DNA of 10,230 nt, taken from contig NCBD01000092.1 of NCBI GenBank assembly GCA_002255315.1, positions 1 to 10,230 of the forward strand. Direction: 5' to 3'. Positions 1 to 6,433 of this stretch are shown one piece after another; position 1 is the stretch's first letter; the number at the start of each line of letters is the position of its first letter. The notes under the pieces were generated by a model, which saw only the letters and a program-made list of their open reading frames with translations, was not told the DNA's origin and did no database searches. The position numbers and the translations under genes are program-made. The DNA comes from Actinobacteria bacterium 21-64-8 (GTDB lineage: Bacteria; Actinomycetota; Acidimicrobiia; Acidimicrobiales; RAAP-2).

Positions 1-546
1 ACCGAACTCGGTGTTCGTGCCGTAGGTCACGTCACAGGCGTAGGCCGCGCGCTTGTCTTCGAAGTCTTCAAGGTCGGGTCCGACGCGACCGACCGAAATG
101 CCGAGAAATTCGTGCAGCCGGCCCATCCACGTGGCGTCGCGCGTGGCGAGGTAGTCGTTCACCGTCACCACGTGCACGCCTTGACCGGCCAGGGCATTGA
201 GGTACACCGGCAGGGTCGACACGAGGGTCTTACCTTCACCGGTCTTCATTTCCGCGATCCACCCAAAGTGCAACGCCATGCCACCCATGAGCTGGACGTC
301 GTAGTGGCGCTGACCGAGCACGCGCGTCGCGCCCTCACGCACGACGGCGAAGGCTTCAATGAGCAGATCGTCGAGTGTCTCGCCGTTGGCGATGCGTTCC
401 TTGAACTCGTCGGTCTTCGCGCGCAGTTGGGCGTCACTTAAGGCGGCCATCTCGTCGGCGAGCTCGTTGATGGGCCCGACGAGTTCGGCCAGTTGGCGAA
501 CCCGTTTGCCCTCACCCGCCCGGAGAATTTTGCTAAATACACTCAT
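1..546 (-). CDS. secA: SecA preprotein translocase ATPase, N-terminal part (cut by window edge)
   Basis: SecA is the cytoplasmic ATPase that drives unfolded preproteins through SecYEG. Reading the minus strand from the ATG at 546 gives 182 uninterrupted codons to base 1, so the C-terminal bulk lies outside the window. Seen directly: the family N-terminus ([19 protein letters not shown]), the Walker A stretch MKTGEGKTL at residues 100-108, close to its usual position near residue 102, then [12 protein letters not shown] from residue 127 and TYGTNTEFG at 174-182, which normally leads into the DEAD motor core. No strong Shine-Dalgarno precedes the ATG. TAAGGT (562-557) lies 10 nt upstream and could be a -10 box for a leaderless or near-leaderless transcript, or a poor AAGG ribosome site. 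The gene lies 300 bases downstream of the wbbL-like gene, behind the candidate structured RNA. No competing identification. Confidence 0.97.
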   Translation of the reverse strand, partial: MSVFSKILRAGEGKRVRQLAELVGPINELADEMAALSDAQLRAKTDEFKERIANGETLDDLLIEAFAVVREGATRVLGQRHYDVQLMGGMALHFGWIAEMKTGEGKTLVSTLPVYLNALAGQGVHVVTVNDYLATRDATWMGRLHEFLGISVGRVGPDLEDFEDKRAAYACDVTYGTNTEFG

Positions 547-584
547 GTCGAGATGAACCTTACCGGTCAAAACTGCGTTTCTAG

Positions 585-837
585 TGGGCTGCGGGTGCTG
601 ACCTGGTCTTTGACCCCACACCTGCCTGCCGCAGCTTCGTCGTGCCCCCCAAGCAGCCCAAGGCTCTCTCGGGGTACGCGCACGCACTCCACCGGCTCCG
701 CTGGGTGCCCCGGTGGCACGTCAACGGGCAGGACTTACTTCTAAACCGCGCCATGCTCAGCCCCCAAAAGGCGCCTTACGTGGGTCGTTTCGCCCGCGAC
801 TGGCCTCGACTTACAACCACAGACCACCCGCAGCCCA
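585..837 (-). ncRNA. Candidate structured RNA upstream of secA
   Basis: The 300 bases between the glycosyltransferase stop and secA hold no convincing protein gene. A 13-bp perfect inverted repeat, TGGGCTGCGGGTG at 585-597 and its complement at 825-837, would close a domain of about 253 nt. Inside it, on the minus strand, these helices nest without conflict apart from one shared base: 821-824/606-609; 780-786/612-619 with one bulged G; hairpin 770-774/748-752; 727-732/625-630 (or 621-626); 715-720/641-646 continuing as 724-726/638-640; then hairpins 710-714/691-695, 683-687/674-678 with a UGCG loop, and 671-674/647-650 stacked on 655-658/662-665. The minus strand is preferred because the UGCG hairpin needs a G-U pair that becomes C-A on the plus strand, and because both neighbours run that way. 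An alternative pairing, 588-594 with 629-635, would break the closing stem. I recognise no RNase P, tmRNA, SRP or riboswitch signature. Pairings were found by eye without energies. Confidence 0.42.
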
Positions 838-846
838 GGGACCAGT

Positions 847-1695
847 CTACGAGGCGCGCGAGGAAAGCTTCAGGGTCGCGAGCGAGACGACCAGGCGAAG
901 GCCCAAAACCAGGCTGGCCAGGGGCGCGAGCAGTCGACGGGGACCCGAGGCGCTCTGCCACTCAAAGCGCACGGCACTGCGATGGTGCGCGATCAGCATC
1001 GCGCGCGTGGCGCGCGCTCGCGAGACACCCTCGACGTGGGTGACGACGGCCTCGTCGCTCGCCCCCACGCGCCAGCCGCGCTGCGCGAGGTTCCAGCAGA
1101 GGGCCATGTCCTCGGCGAACATGAAGTAGCGCTCGTCGAAACCCCCGATCGCTTCAAAGGCGCTGCGCCGCACGAGAAAACACGCTCCCGATACCCAGTC
1201 CACCGATCCGTCGGCGTGGGGGGCGCGGTAGCGCCGCGTCGCGGGATTATTCGCCCACCACGGTGCGAGCAGCGCGTGAGCGCCCGCGAGCCAGACGTTT
1301 GGAAACACCCGATGTGAGGGATAGACGCTGGCGTCGGGGCGCACGATGCGCGGACCCACGAGGGCGTAGTCCTCGTGAGACGACAGAAAGTCGACCAGAT
1401 TCGCGAGCGCTCCTTCGTGAACAACCACGTCGGGATTGGAGACCAACAGGTAGGTTCGTTCACTGGCGAACGCCGCGCCGCGGTTAACGCCAGCGCCATA
1501 ACCGAGGTTGAGACCCGGACGCACAAGCGTGACGTTGCCGAGGGCCGCTTCGGGCGTGGAGCCGAGGTCCCCATTCTCGACGACGACGATTTCCTCGACG
1601 CCGTTCGCGCGCAGTGACGCCACGCAGCCCACCAACGCTTCGTCGGCGTAGTAGTCGACGACCACCGCCACCACCTCGCGCGCAACGTCGCTCAT
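847..1695 (-). CDS. wbbL: GT2-family rhamnosyltransferase, WbbL-like
   Basis: This is a 282-residue inverting GT-A glycosyltransferase. The N-terminal nucleotide-sugar half shows EIVVVENGDLGS (35-46), LNLGYGAGVNRG (62-73) and the metal-site NPD (87-89). The acceptor half has DWVSGACFLVRR (166-177), GGFDERYFMFAEDMAL (184-199) with the expected ED at 195-196, and WRV..VTHVEG near 208-223. This motif set is that of the WbbL/rhamnosyltransferase branch, which in actinobacteria moves L-rhamnose from dTDP-rhamnose to decaprenyl-PP-GlcNAc on the inner membrane face. The assignment rests partly on context: rmlD is immediately upstream with a 4-nt ATGA overlap (1692-1695), the mycobacterial arrangement. 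AGGAG at 1707-1703, 7 nt from the ATG, supports the start. The C-terminus (256-276) is hydrophobic and may lie on the membrane. The exact acceptor is inferred; another rhamnosyl or GT2 transferase is possible. Confidence 0.85.
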   Translation of the reverse strand: MSDVAREVVAVVVDYYADEALVGCVASLRANGVEEIVVVENGDLGSTPEAALGNVTLVRPGLNLGYGAGVNRGAAFASERTYLLVSNPDVVVHEGALANLVDFLSSHEDYALVGPRIVRPDASVYPSHRVFPNVWLAGAHALLAPWWANNPATRRYRAPHADGSVDWVSGACFLVRRSAFEAIGGFDERYFMFAEDMALCWNLAQRGWRVGASDEAVVTHVEGVSRARATRAMLIAHHRSAVRFEWQSASGPRRLLAPLASLVLGLRLVVSLATLKLSSRAS

Positions 1696-2612
1696 GAACG
1701 CACTCCTCTAGGCGCGTCGCGCACCACGCGCTCGAGCGACTCGCGCCAGGGGGGCAGCGACGAAAAGTCGCGAGCGAACTTGGTCGTGTTGAGATCACTC
1801 GCGGCGGGACGCCGTGCGAGCGGAGCGGGCGACAGTTCACTCGTGGCGATGGGAGTGGCGAAATCGTCGCCGCGCCCGAGGGTGCGCCCGACGAAGGCCG
1901 CGAGGTCGAACCACGTCGTCGCCCCCTCGTTGGCGACGTGCCAGCAGCCCCCCGGGCGGGCGCGTACGAGGGCAACGAGCGCTCGTGCGAGGTCGGCCGC
2001 CACGGTCACGGTTCCTCGTTGGTCATTCACGAAGCGCACGGCTTGGCCTCGTCGCGCCCGATCGGCGATGACGTGTACGACGCTGGTGCCGCGCACGCCC
2101 ACCACCCACGAAGTGCGCACGACGGTGTCCTCGGCGCGACAAAGTAACTCGCCGGCGCGCTTTGAGTCACCGTAGACGTTCAGCGGGTTCGTGATATCGC
2201 CTTCAACGTAATCACCCTTCGTGCCGTCAAAGACGTAGTCCGTCGAGATCGTGATGAGGTGCGCGCCGACGTCGTGCGCGTTGGTCGACAGTGTGCCCGT
2301 CGCCGCGGCGTTCACCGCATAACAGGCCTCGCGGTCTCTTTCGGCCCGGTCGACCGCGGTGTAGGCCGCGAGGTGCACGACCACGTCGGGCCGCGTCGCG
2401 GCGAGCGCACTTCGCACTTGGTCCTCGTTCGTCACGTCAAGGTCTCCGCGCGTGACGCCCAGGACTTCGAACTCGTCGGCATCGATGACTTGCCCGTCGG
2501 GTTGAAAATGGGAATTGCCCCCCGGCGGCACGGCGCCCGCTAACACGTCCACGAGGTCAACGCCGACTTGGCCACCCGCCCCCGTCACGAGCACGCGCGT
2601 CGGGCGCGTCAC
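1692..2612 (-). CDS. rmlD: dTDP-4-dehydrorhamnose reductase
   Basis: RmlD reduces dTDP-4-dehydro-L-rhamnose with NAD(P)H, the last step of dTDP-L-rhamnose synthesis, in the cytoplasm. The 306-residue protein is an extended short-chain dehydrogenase: nucleotide loop TGAGGQVG (10-17), HLAAYTAVDRAE (80-91), catalytic-region STDYVFDG (123-130) and YGDSK (147-151, the YxxxK pair), and the RmlD C-terminal pattern RPAASDLNTTK (268-278). The start is GTG at 2612, overlapping the birA stop by 4 nt (2609-2612), with GGAGGG 3 nt upstream, so translation is probably coupled to birA. The product feeds the adjacent wbbL-like transferase. One oddity is about 20 extra residues (around 28-49, rich in P, G, D) between the first helix and the second strand, where most RmlD proteins, from memory, have a short loop. 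Confidence 0.93.
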   Translation of the reverse strand: MTRPTRVLVTGAGGQVGVDLVDVLAGAVPPGGNSHFQPDGQVIDADEFEVLGVTRGDLDVTNEDQVRSALAATRPDVVVHLAAYTAVDRAERDREACYAVNAAATGTLSTNAHDVGAHLITISTDYVFDGTKGDYVEGDITNPLNVYGDSKRAGELLCRAEDTVVRTSWVVGVRGTSVVHVIADRARRGQAVRFVNDQRGTVTVAADLARALVALVRARPGGCWHVANEGATTWFDLAAFVGRTLGRGDDFATPIATSELSPAPLARRPAASDLNTTKFARDFSSLPPWRESLERVVRDAPRGVRS

Positions 2613-3355
2613 GAACCCTCCGCCACGCGAAGGTGCACTACGTCACCGACGGTGAAGACGCGCCGTTCGCCGGCCACGTCCACGACGAGTCCCCCGTGCA
2701 GGTCGAGGTCGAGGGCGACGCCTTCGAGTTCTGCGTCGTGTTGAATGACACGAACGCGTCGACCGAGAGTGGAGAGCGCGGCACGCCACTCGGCGAGCAC
2801 CGCAGTGCGGCCCTCGGAGCTGGCGAGCAGGTCTCGACGCGTGTCGAGTTCGATGAGCACCGCGTCAAGCACCGCGCGTGCGCCGAAGGACTGAGCGCTC
2901 TCACGCCAAAGATTGGTCGCGTGCGGATTGGCCGAAGCGTGGTCCGTCAGATTGATTCCCAGTCCCACGACCACCGCGAGTTCGTCCCCGACGGCGACGA
3001 CTTCGGCCAAGAGGCCACCGAGTTTTTGATCGTGCACGACGAGATCGTTGGGCCACTTAAGCGACGGCACCAGACCGCTCAACGTGGCGAGGGCGCCGCG
3101 CGCGCTGAGCGCGACCGCCGCGACGGCGTAGGCCAAGTCTTCACTCGCCAAACCAGGTCGCAGTAACAACGAACAGAGCAACGCCGAACCCGCCGCCGAC
3201 TCCCACGTTCGCTCCAAACGACCGCGACCCGCGCTTTGATAGTCGGCGCGCGCGACTAAGCCTTCGCGCGCACCGCGGCGCGCCTGCTCGGCGAGCCAAG
3301 TGTTCGTCGAGTCGATTTCGTCGAACTCTTCGACCCGCCAGAAGTGGTCCTGCAC
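2609..3355 (-). CDS. birA: Biotin--[acetyl-CoA carboxylase] ligase
   Basis: This enzyme activates biotin to biotinyl-5'-AMP and attaches it to the lysine of biotin carrier domains. With the GTG at 3355 it has 248 residues and no N-terminal helix-turn-helix, so it is a stand-alone ligase rather than a BirA-type repressor. Motifs: [10 protein letters not shown] (12-21), biotinyl-AMP loop [11 protein letters not shown] (41-51), KWPND (100-104), KLGGLLAE (111-118, with the conserved lysine K111), GLGINL (131-136), and a small C-terminal beta domain (about 196-245). The frame stays open upstream to 3445, but those residues do not resemble the family. GTG 3355 is chosen because TAGTCT (3368-3363) sits exactly 7 nt before it, fitting a leaderless start; TTG 3361 is the alternative. 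It is divergent from the biotin-bearing carboxylase at 3420, a likely substrate, and leads the operon with rmlD and wbbL. Confidence 0.93.
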   Translation of the reverse strand: MQDHFWRVEEFDEIDSTNTWLAEQARRGAREGLVARADYQSAGRGRLERTWESAAGSALLCSLLLRPGLASEDLAYAVAAVALSARGALATLSGLVPSLKWPNDLVVHDQKLGGLLAEVVAVGDELAVVVGLGINLTDHASANPHATNLWRESAQSFGARAVLDAVLIELDTRRDLLASSEGRTAVLAEWRAALSTLGRRVRVIQHDAELEGVALDLDLHGGLVVDVAGERRVFTVGDVVHLRVAEGS

Positions 3356-3362
3356 GTTCAAA

Positions 3363-3368
3363 AGACTA
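3363..3368 (-). promoter_or_regulatory. Putative -10 box of birA (leaderless)
   Basis: TAGTCT on the minus strand matches the TANNNT -10 pattern and ends 7 nt before the GTG proposed as the birA start, so transcription would begin at or next to the start codon. There is no Shine-Dalgarno sequence in front of that GTG. No convincing -35 hexamer is present. Confidence 0.4.
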
Positions 3369-3419
3369 GGGTTTTTGGGCCGAGTGGTAGAAATTAGGAG
3401 TTTCCTGACGGAGGTTCGC

Positions 3420-4433
3420 GTGTTAAAGAAAGTCCTCATCGCCAACCGCGGCGAGATTGCCGTGCGCGTGATGCGTACCTGTCGTGAGATGGGTATCGCG
3501 ACCGTAGCGGTCTACTCGGACCTGGATCGCAACGCCCTTCACGTACGCCTCGCCGACGAGGCGTACTCGCTCGGGGGTCAAACGGCCGCCGAGAGCTACC
3601 TCAACACCGAAGCCATTCTCGCCGTCGTTGAGCGCAGCGGCGCCGACGCCGTACACCCGGGCTACGGCTTCTTTTCAGAAAATACGGACTTTGCGCGCGC
3701 CATTACCTCTCGTGGCGTGACTTTTGTCGGCCCTCCTCCCGAAGCCATTGAGGTGATGGGCGACAAGATCTCCTCGCGCCTGGCCGCCGAGGCCGCGGGC
3801 GTCGAAGGCGTGCCCGGACGATCCCAGACCTTGGTCGACGCCCAAGAGGTCATCGACTTTGGTAATGAGTTCGGCTGGCCGGTCGCGATTAAGGCCGCCT
3901 TCGGTGGTGGCGGACGCGGCATGAAGGTCGTCAACGCACCCGCCGACGCCGCACCCGCGCTCGAGAGCGCTCAGCGCGAATCCCAAAGCTACTTTGGCCG
4001 CCCGGAATGTTACGTGGAACGCTACCTCACGTGGCCGCGCCACATCGAAATGCAGGTGCTCGCCGATAGCCACGGCAACACCCTCTGGCTCGGGGAGCGC
4101 GACTGCTCGGCCCAGCGCCGTCACCAAAAACTCGTCGAAGAGTCCCCCGCGCCAAACTTTCCCGACGACGTGCGCCGCGCCATGGGTGAGGCGGCGGTGA
4201 AGGTCTCGAAAGCCTGCGGCTACGTCAACGCCGGCACCGTCGAGTTTCTGTACCAGGACGGCTCGTTTTACTTTCTCGAAATGAATACTCGCCTCCAAGT
4301 CGAACACCCCGTGACGGAACTCGTCACGGGCCTTGACCTCGTTGAGTGGCAGTTAAGCCCTCGGGGCCCGGCGTTCGACTCGACGCCGGCTACGCGAGCG
4401 GCGACAACGTGTCCCAGTACTACGACAACTTGA
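3420..4433 (+). pseudogene. Acyl-CoA carboxylase alpha subunit, 5' part (biotin carboxylase), frameshifted
   Basis: The alpha subunit carboxylates its own biotin with ATP and bicarbonate and serves an acetyl- or propionyl-CoA carboxylase. The start is GTG 3420, with GGAGG 5 nt upstream, giving [20 protein letters not shown]. Family residues run to Q311 (4350-4352): [10 protein letters not shown] (79-88), ATP-grasp glycine loop GGGGRGM (162-168) after K158, HQKLVEESP (235-243), and [11 protein letters not shown] (287-297) with catalytic E287 and R291. Homology then stops abruptly. The frame continues for 26 unrelated residues to TGA 4431-4433, while the family sequence resumes in another frame at once, about 45-48 residues further on (estimate from memory of homologues). 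The missing piece holds the GHAIExRINAED segment with an active-site arginine, so even frame restoration would leave the carboxylase defective. Upstream protein sequence is clean, so the lesion is recent or an assembly error. The propionyl-CoA role is suggested by the nearby mutase. Confidence 0.85.
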
Positions 4434-5032
4434 TCGCGAAACTTGTCGTGTGGGGCCCGACCCGAGAGCGCGCCCGTCGACGCCTACTTCGAGCCATTGA
4501 AGAGACCGTGATTGAGGGCGTCTCCACCACGCTGGGCGCCGATCAAATCATCCTCGCCGACGAGGCCTTCGTGAACGGCACGCACTCGACGAAATGGGTG
4601 GAGACCAATCTCGACTTCTCCGAACTCCCGAGCCCCTCGCGCGCCACCGTAACGGTGGGCGAAGGACGAGTGCGAAAGGACGTCACCGCCGAAGTCAATG
4701 GTCGGCGCGTGACGGTGGCGCTATGGGTTCCCGAGTCCAGTGACGACGGTCCTCCACGCGCTCAGTCCACCGCCGCCAAACCGCGCCGCCAACACCACAC
4801 GGGCGTCGTGGGCACCGGCTCGGGCACCGTGAGTGTTCCCATGCAGGGCACCATCGTGAAGGTCGCGGTCGAAGTCGGCCAGGCCGTCGAAGTAGGCGAC
4901 GTGATCGTCATCCTCGAGGCGATGAAGATGGAAAATAACGTGAACGCCGAGAAGGCGGGGGTCGTCAAAAGTCTCAAGGTCGTCCCAGGCGATTCGGTCG
5001 GCGCCGGCGACGTCGTCGCCGTGATTGAATGA
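4353..5032 (+). pseudogene. Acyl-CoA carboxylase alpha subunit, 3' part (BC C-terminus plus biotin carrier domain)
   Basis: This is the continuation of the gene starting at 3420, in the frame +1 relative to it; the frame is open from GTG 4346, but that codon is not a credible start. It begins inside the biotin-carboxylase C-terminal domain ([12 protein letters not shown], then [15 protein letters not shown]) and includes the linker and IEGVSTTLGADQIIL region typical of actinobacterial alpha subunits. It ends with a complete biotinyl carrier domain: VPMQGTIVKVAVEVGQAVEVGD, the hairpin EAMKMEN with the biotin-accepting lysine at codon 4925-4927, and VVPGDSVGAGDVVAVIE. The two parts add to about 538 residues; with the missing block the total would be about 585, a normal length for the fused BC-BCCP form. 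The reading frame and codon pattern remain clean here, which argues against long decay. The stop overlaps the next start (ATGA, 5029-5032). Confidence 0.85.
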
Positions 5033-6027
5033 ACCCCCTCGACACCGCCCGCGGGGCCATTGAAGCTCAACGCGACGAACTCGTCACGCTGAGCCACTTC
5101 GTCCACGCACATCCCGAACTCGGTTACGTCGAATTCGAAAGTGCCGAAGCCGTCGCGAGCGCGGCCGAAGCAGTGGGCTTTCGCGTCGAGCGTCACGTCG
5201 CGGGCCTGGCGACCGCCTTTCGCGCGATCGCCGGTTCGGGCAGTTTGCACGTCGCGTTCTGCGCGGAGTACGACGCGCTCCCCGACGTCGGCCACGCCTG
5301 TGGGCACAACATCATCGCCGCGTCGTCACTGGGCGCAGCCCTCGGGCTCGCCGCCGTCGCCGACGAACTCGACCTCACGGTGACGCTGCTTGGCACGCCC
5401 TCAGAAGAAGGCGGCGGGGGCAAAATCGACCTGTTACACGCCGGCGTCTTCGACGACGTACACGCCGCCATGATGATTCACCCCTGGCCCGAGGACCGCC
5501 TGGAGGCGACCTGCTTGGCCGTCGATCACTTTGACGTGACCTACGAAGGCAAAGAGGCCCACGCGTCGGCCGCGCCGTGGGAGGGCGTCAACGCGCTCGA
5601 CGCGCTCACCGTCGCCCAAGTCGCGCTCGCCCTGTTGCGCCAGCAACTTCGCCCCGGCGATCAAGTCCACGGCATGGTCGCCGACGGAGGGTCGGCCGCC
5701 AACATCATTCCGAGCCACACCGTCGGGCGATTCATGACGCCTGTTTCGAAGCGGGCGCCGTCGCCACGGGTGCGACCATGCGTATCGAGGAGTTGGGCAG
5801 CGCCTTTTCTCACATGGAGTCTGACCGGGGGCTCCTCGCGCACTACCGCACGGCCGCCGAGGCGCTCGGGCGCCGCTTCGACCTTGACGACGAGGGCGTC
5901 GCCAAACCCACCATTTCTACCGACATGGCCAACGTATCGCTCGCCGTACCGAGCATTCATCCACTCCTGGGCATACCCACCCACGGGGCCGTCAACCACC
6001 AGCCCGAGTTCACGGCCGCCTGCGTGA
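5029..6027 (+). pseudogene. M20-family amidohydrolase, 5' part, frameshifted at about 5734
   Basis: M20D-type metallo-amidohydrolases cleave N-acyl or peptide amide bonds in the cytoplasm; the substrate here cannot be told. From ATG 5029 the family sequence runs to F235 (5731-5733): HAHPELGYVEFES (26-38), the metal and activity motif GHACGHN (88-94) with C91 and H93, the glutamate pair SEEGGGGK (125-132, E126/E127), metal-site H151 in MMIHPWP, and GKEAHASAAPWEGVNALDA (174-192) of the lid domain, then GGSAANIIPSHTVGRF (220-235). After this the frame stays open by chance to 6027, but the residues are unrelated; true homology resumes from 5739 in another frame. About 20 residues of the lid domain seem to be missing (memory of homologues). 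The start overlaps the carboxylase stop by 4 nt and lacks its own ribosome site, so translation is likely coupled. Confidence 0.82.
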
Positions 6028-6137
6028 CCGCCGAAGCCGACCAGGCCGTCATCGACGGCGCGGTGGCACTCAGTCACACGGCAATTCTCGTCGCGCTCGA
6101 TCAGTCGCTTCGCGAACGCCTCCAGGACCGCTCATGA
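5739..6137 (+). pseudogene. M20-family amidohydrolase, 3' part
   Basis: This is the C-terminal 132 residues of the amidohydrolase whose first part starts at 5029. The frame is open from 5577, but the upstream residues are antisense-like and unrelated. The homologous stretch begins ACFEAGAVATGATMRIEE, the end of the lid domain, and continues through SAFSHMESDRGLLAHYRTAA and STDMANVSLAVPSIHP into the closing metal-binding strand with GIPTHGAVNHQPEFTAA, where the histidine before QPEF matches the last metal ligand of the family. The C-terminal helix ends in QSLRERLQDRS. Both halves together plus about 20 missing residues would make a normal-length enzyme of about 390 residues. The stop overlaps the next start (ATGA, 6134-6137). 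Confidence 0.8.
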
Positions 6138-6424
6138 TTCTCGAACACGCGCTGCTGAGCGTGCGTCCCGGTGAGGAGGCGTCCTTCGAACACGACGCTC
6201 GTCAGGCGCTCGTGATCATTACGTCGGCGCCGGACTGCCACGGCGCCGAGATTCGCCGTCAAGTTGAAGATCCGTCCACGTTCTTGTTGCTCGTGCGCTG
6301 GAGCTCAGTCGAGGCGCACCTCGCCTTTCGAGCGACGGAACTGTTCACTCAGTGGCGCGCGCTCACCTGGCCGCACTACGCGACGCCGCCCAGCGTCACG
6401 CACTTCAACGAGCCACTCGCTTAG
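6134..6424 (+). CDS. Antibiotic biosynthesis monooxygenase-fold protein (ABM family)
   Basis: This small 96-residue protein has the ABM pattern: an N-terminal strand (MILEHALLSVRPG), a helix (EEASFEHDARQALVIIT), and the family hallmark strand and turn LLLVRWSSVEAHLAFRA (51-67), with the tryptophan at 56 and a following helix, closing with HYATPPSVTHFNEPL. Members form dimers of ferredoxin-like barrels. Some are cofactor-independent oxygenases and others have unknown roles, so no reaction can be assigned. The ATG overlaps the M20 stop by 4 nt, making it the third gene of the operon starting at 3420. It converges on the mutase gene with only 9 bases between stops, and I see no terminator hairpin there. 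Confidence 0.8.
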   Translation: MILEHALLSVRPGEEASFEHDARQALVIITSAPDCHGAEIRRQVEDPSTFLLLVRWSSVEAHLAFRATELFTQWRALTWPHYATPPSVTHFNEPLA

Positions 6425-6433
6425 GTGTAGTGC

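Noticed and set aside
581..754. Minus-strand 57-codon frame (ATG 754 to TAG 581) with a GGGGG upstream and four cysteines
   Set aside because: It lies wholly inside the candidate RNA, resembles no family, and its codons (AGA, CGG, AGG, AGT) differ from the neighbours. RNA structure explains the region better.
768..777. Perfect palindrome AAGGCGCCTT as a possible operator
   Set aside because: A single 10-bp palindrome in GC-rich DNA is weak evidence, and part of it serves in a proposed RNA hairpin.
841..870. GAGGAAAG near 860, reminiscent of the RNase P conserved segment
   Set aside because: It falls in the 3' end of the glycosyltransferase gene, and no other RNase P conserved region follows.
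642..1129. Plus-strand frames of 133 and 138 codons running from the gap into the glycosyltransferase
   Set aside because: They are arginine- and proline-rich antisense readings of GC-rich DNA, overlap the well-supported wbbL-like gene, and have no domain character.
3675..4307. Minus-strand 210-codon frame opposite the carboxylase gene
   Set aside because: It is antisense to clear biotin carboxylase sequence and has no recognisable motif.
4346..4348. GTG 4346 as the start of an independent biotin carrier protein
   Set aside because: No ribosome site; the protein begins in the middle of the biotin carboxylase C-terminal domain, so it is the 3' part of a broken gene.
6425..6433. Search for a bidirectional terminator between the ABM-family and mutase stops
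   Set aside because: Only 9 bases separate the stops, and no GC-rich hairpin with a T-run is visible there.
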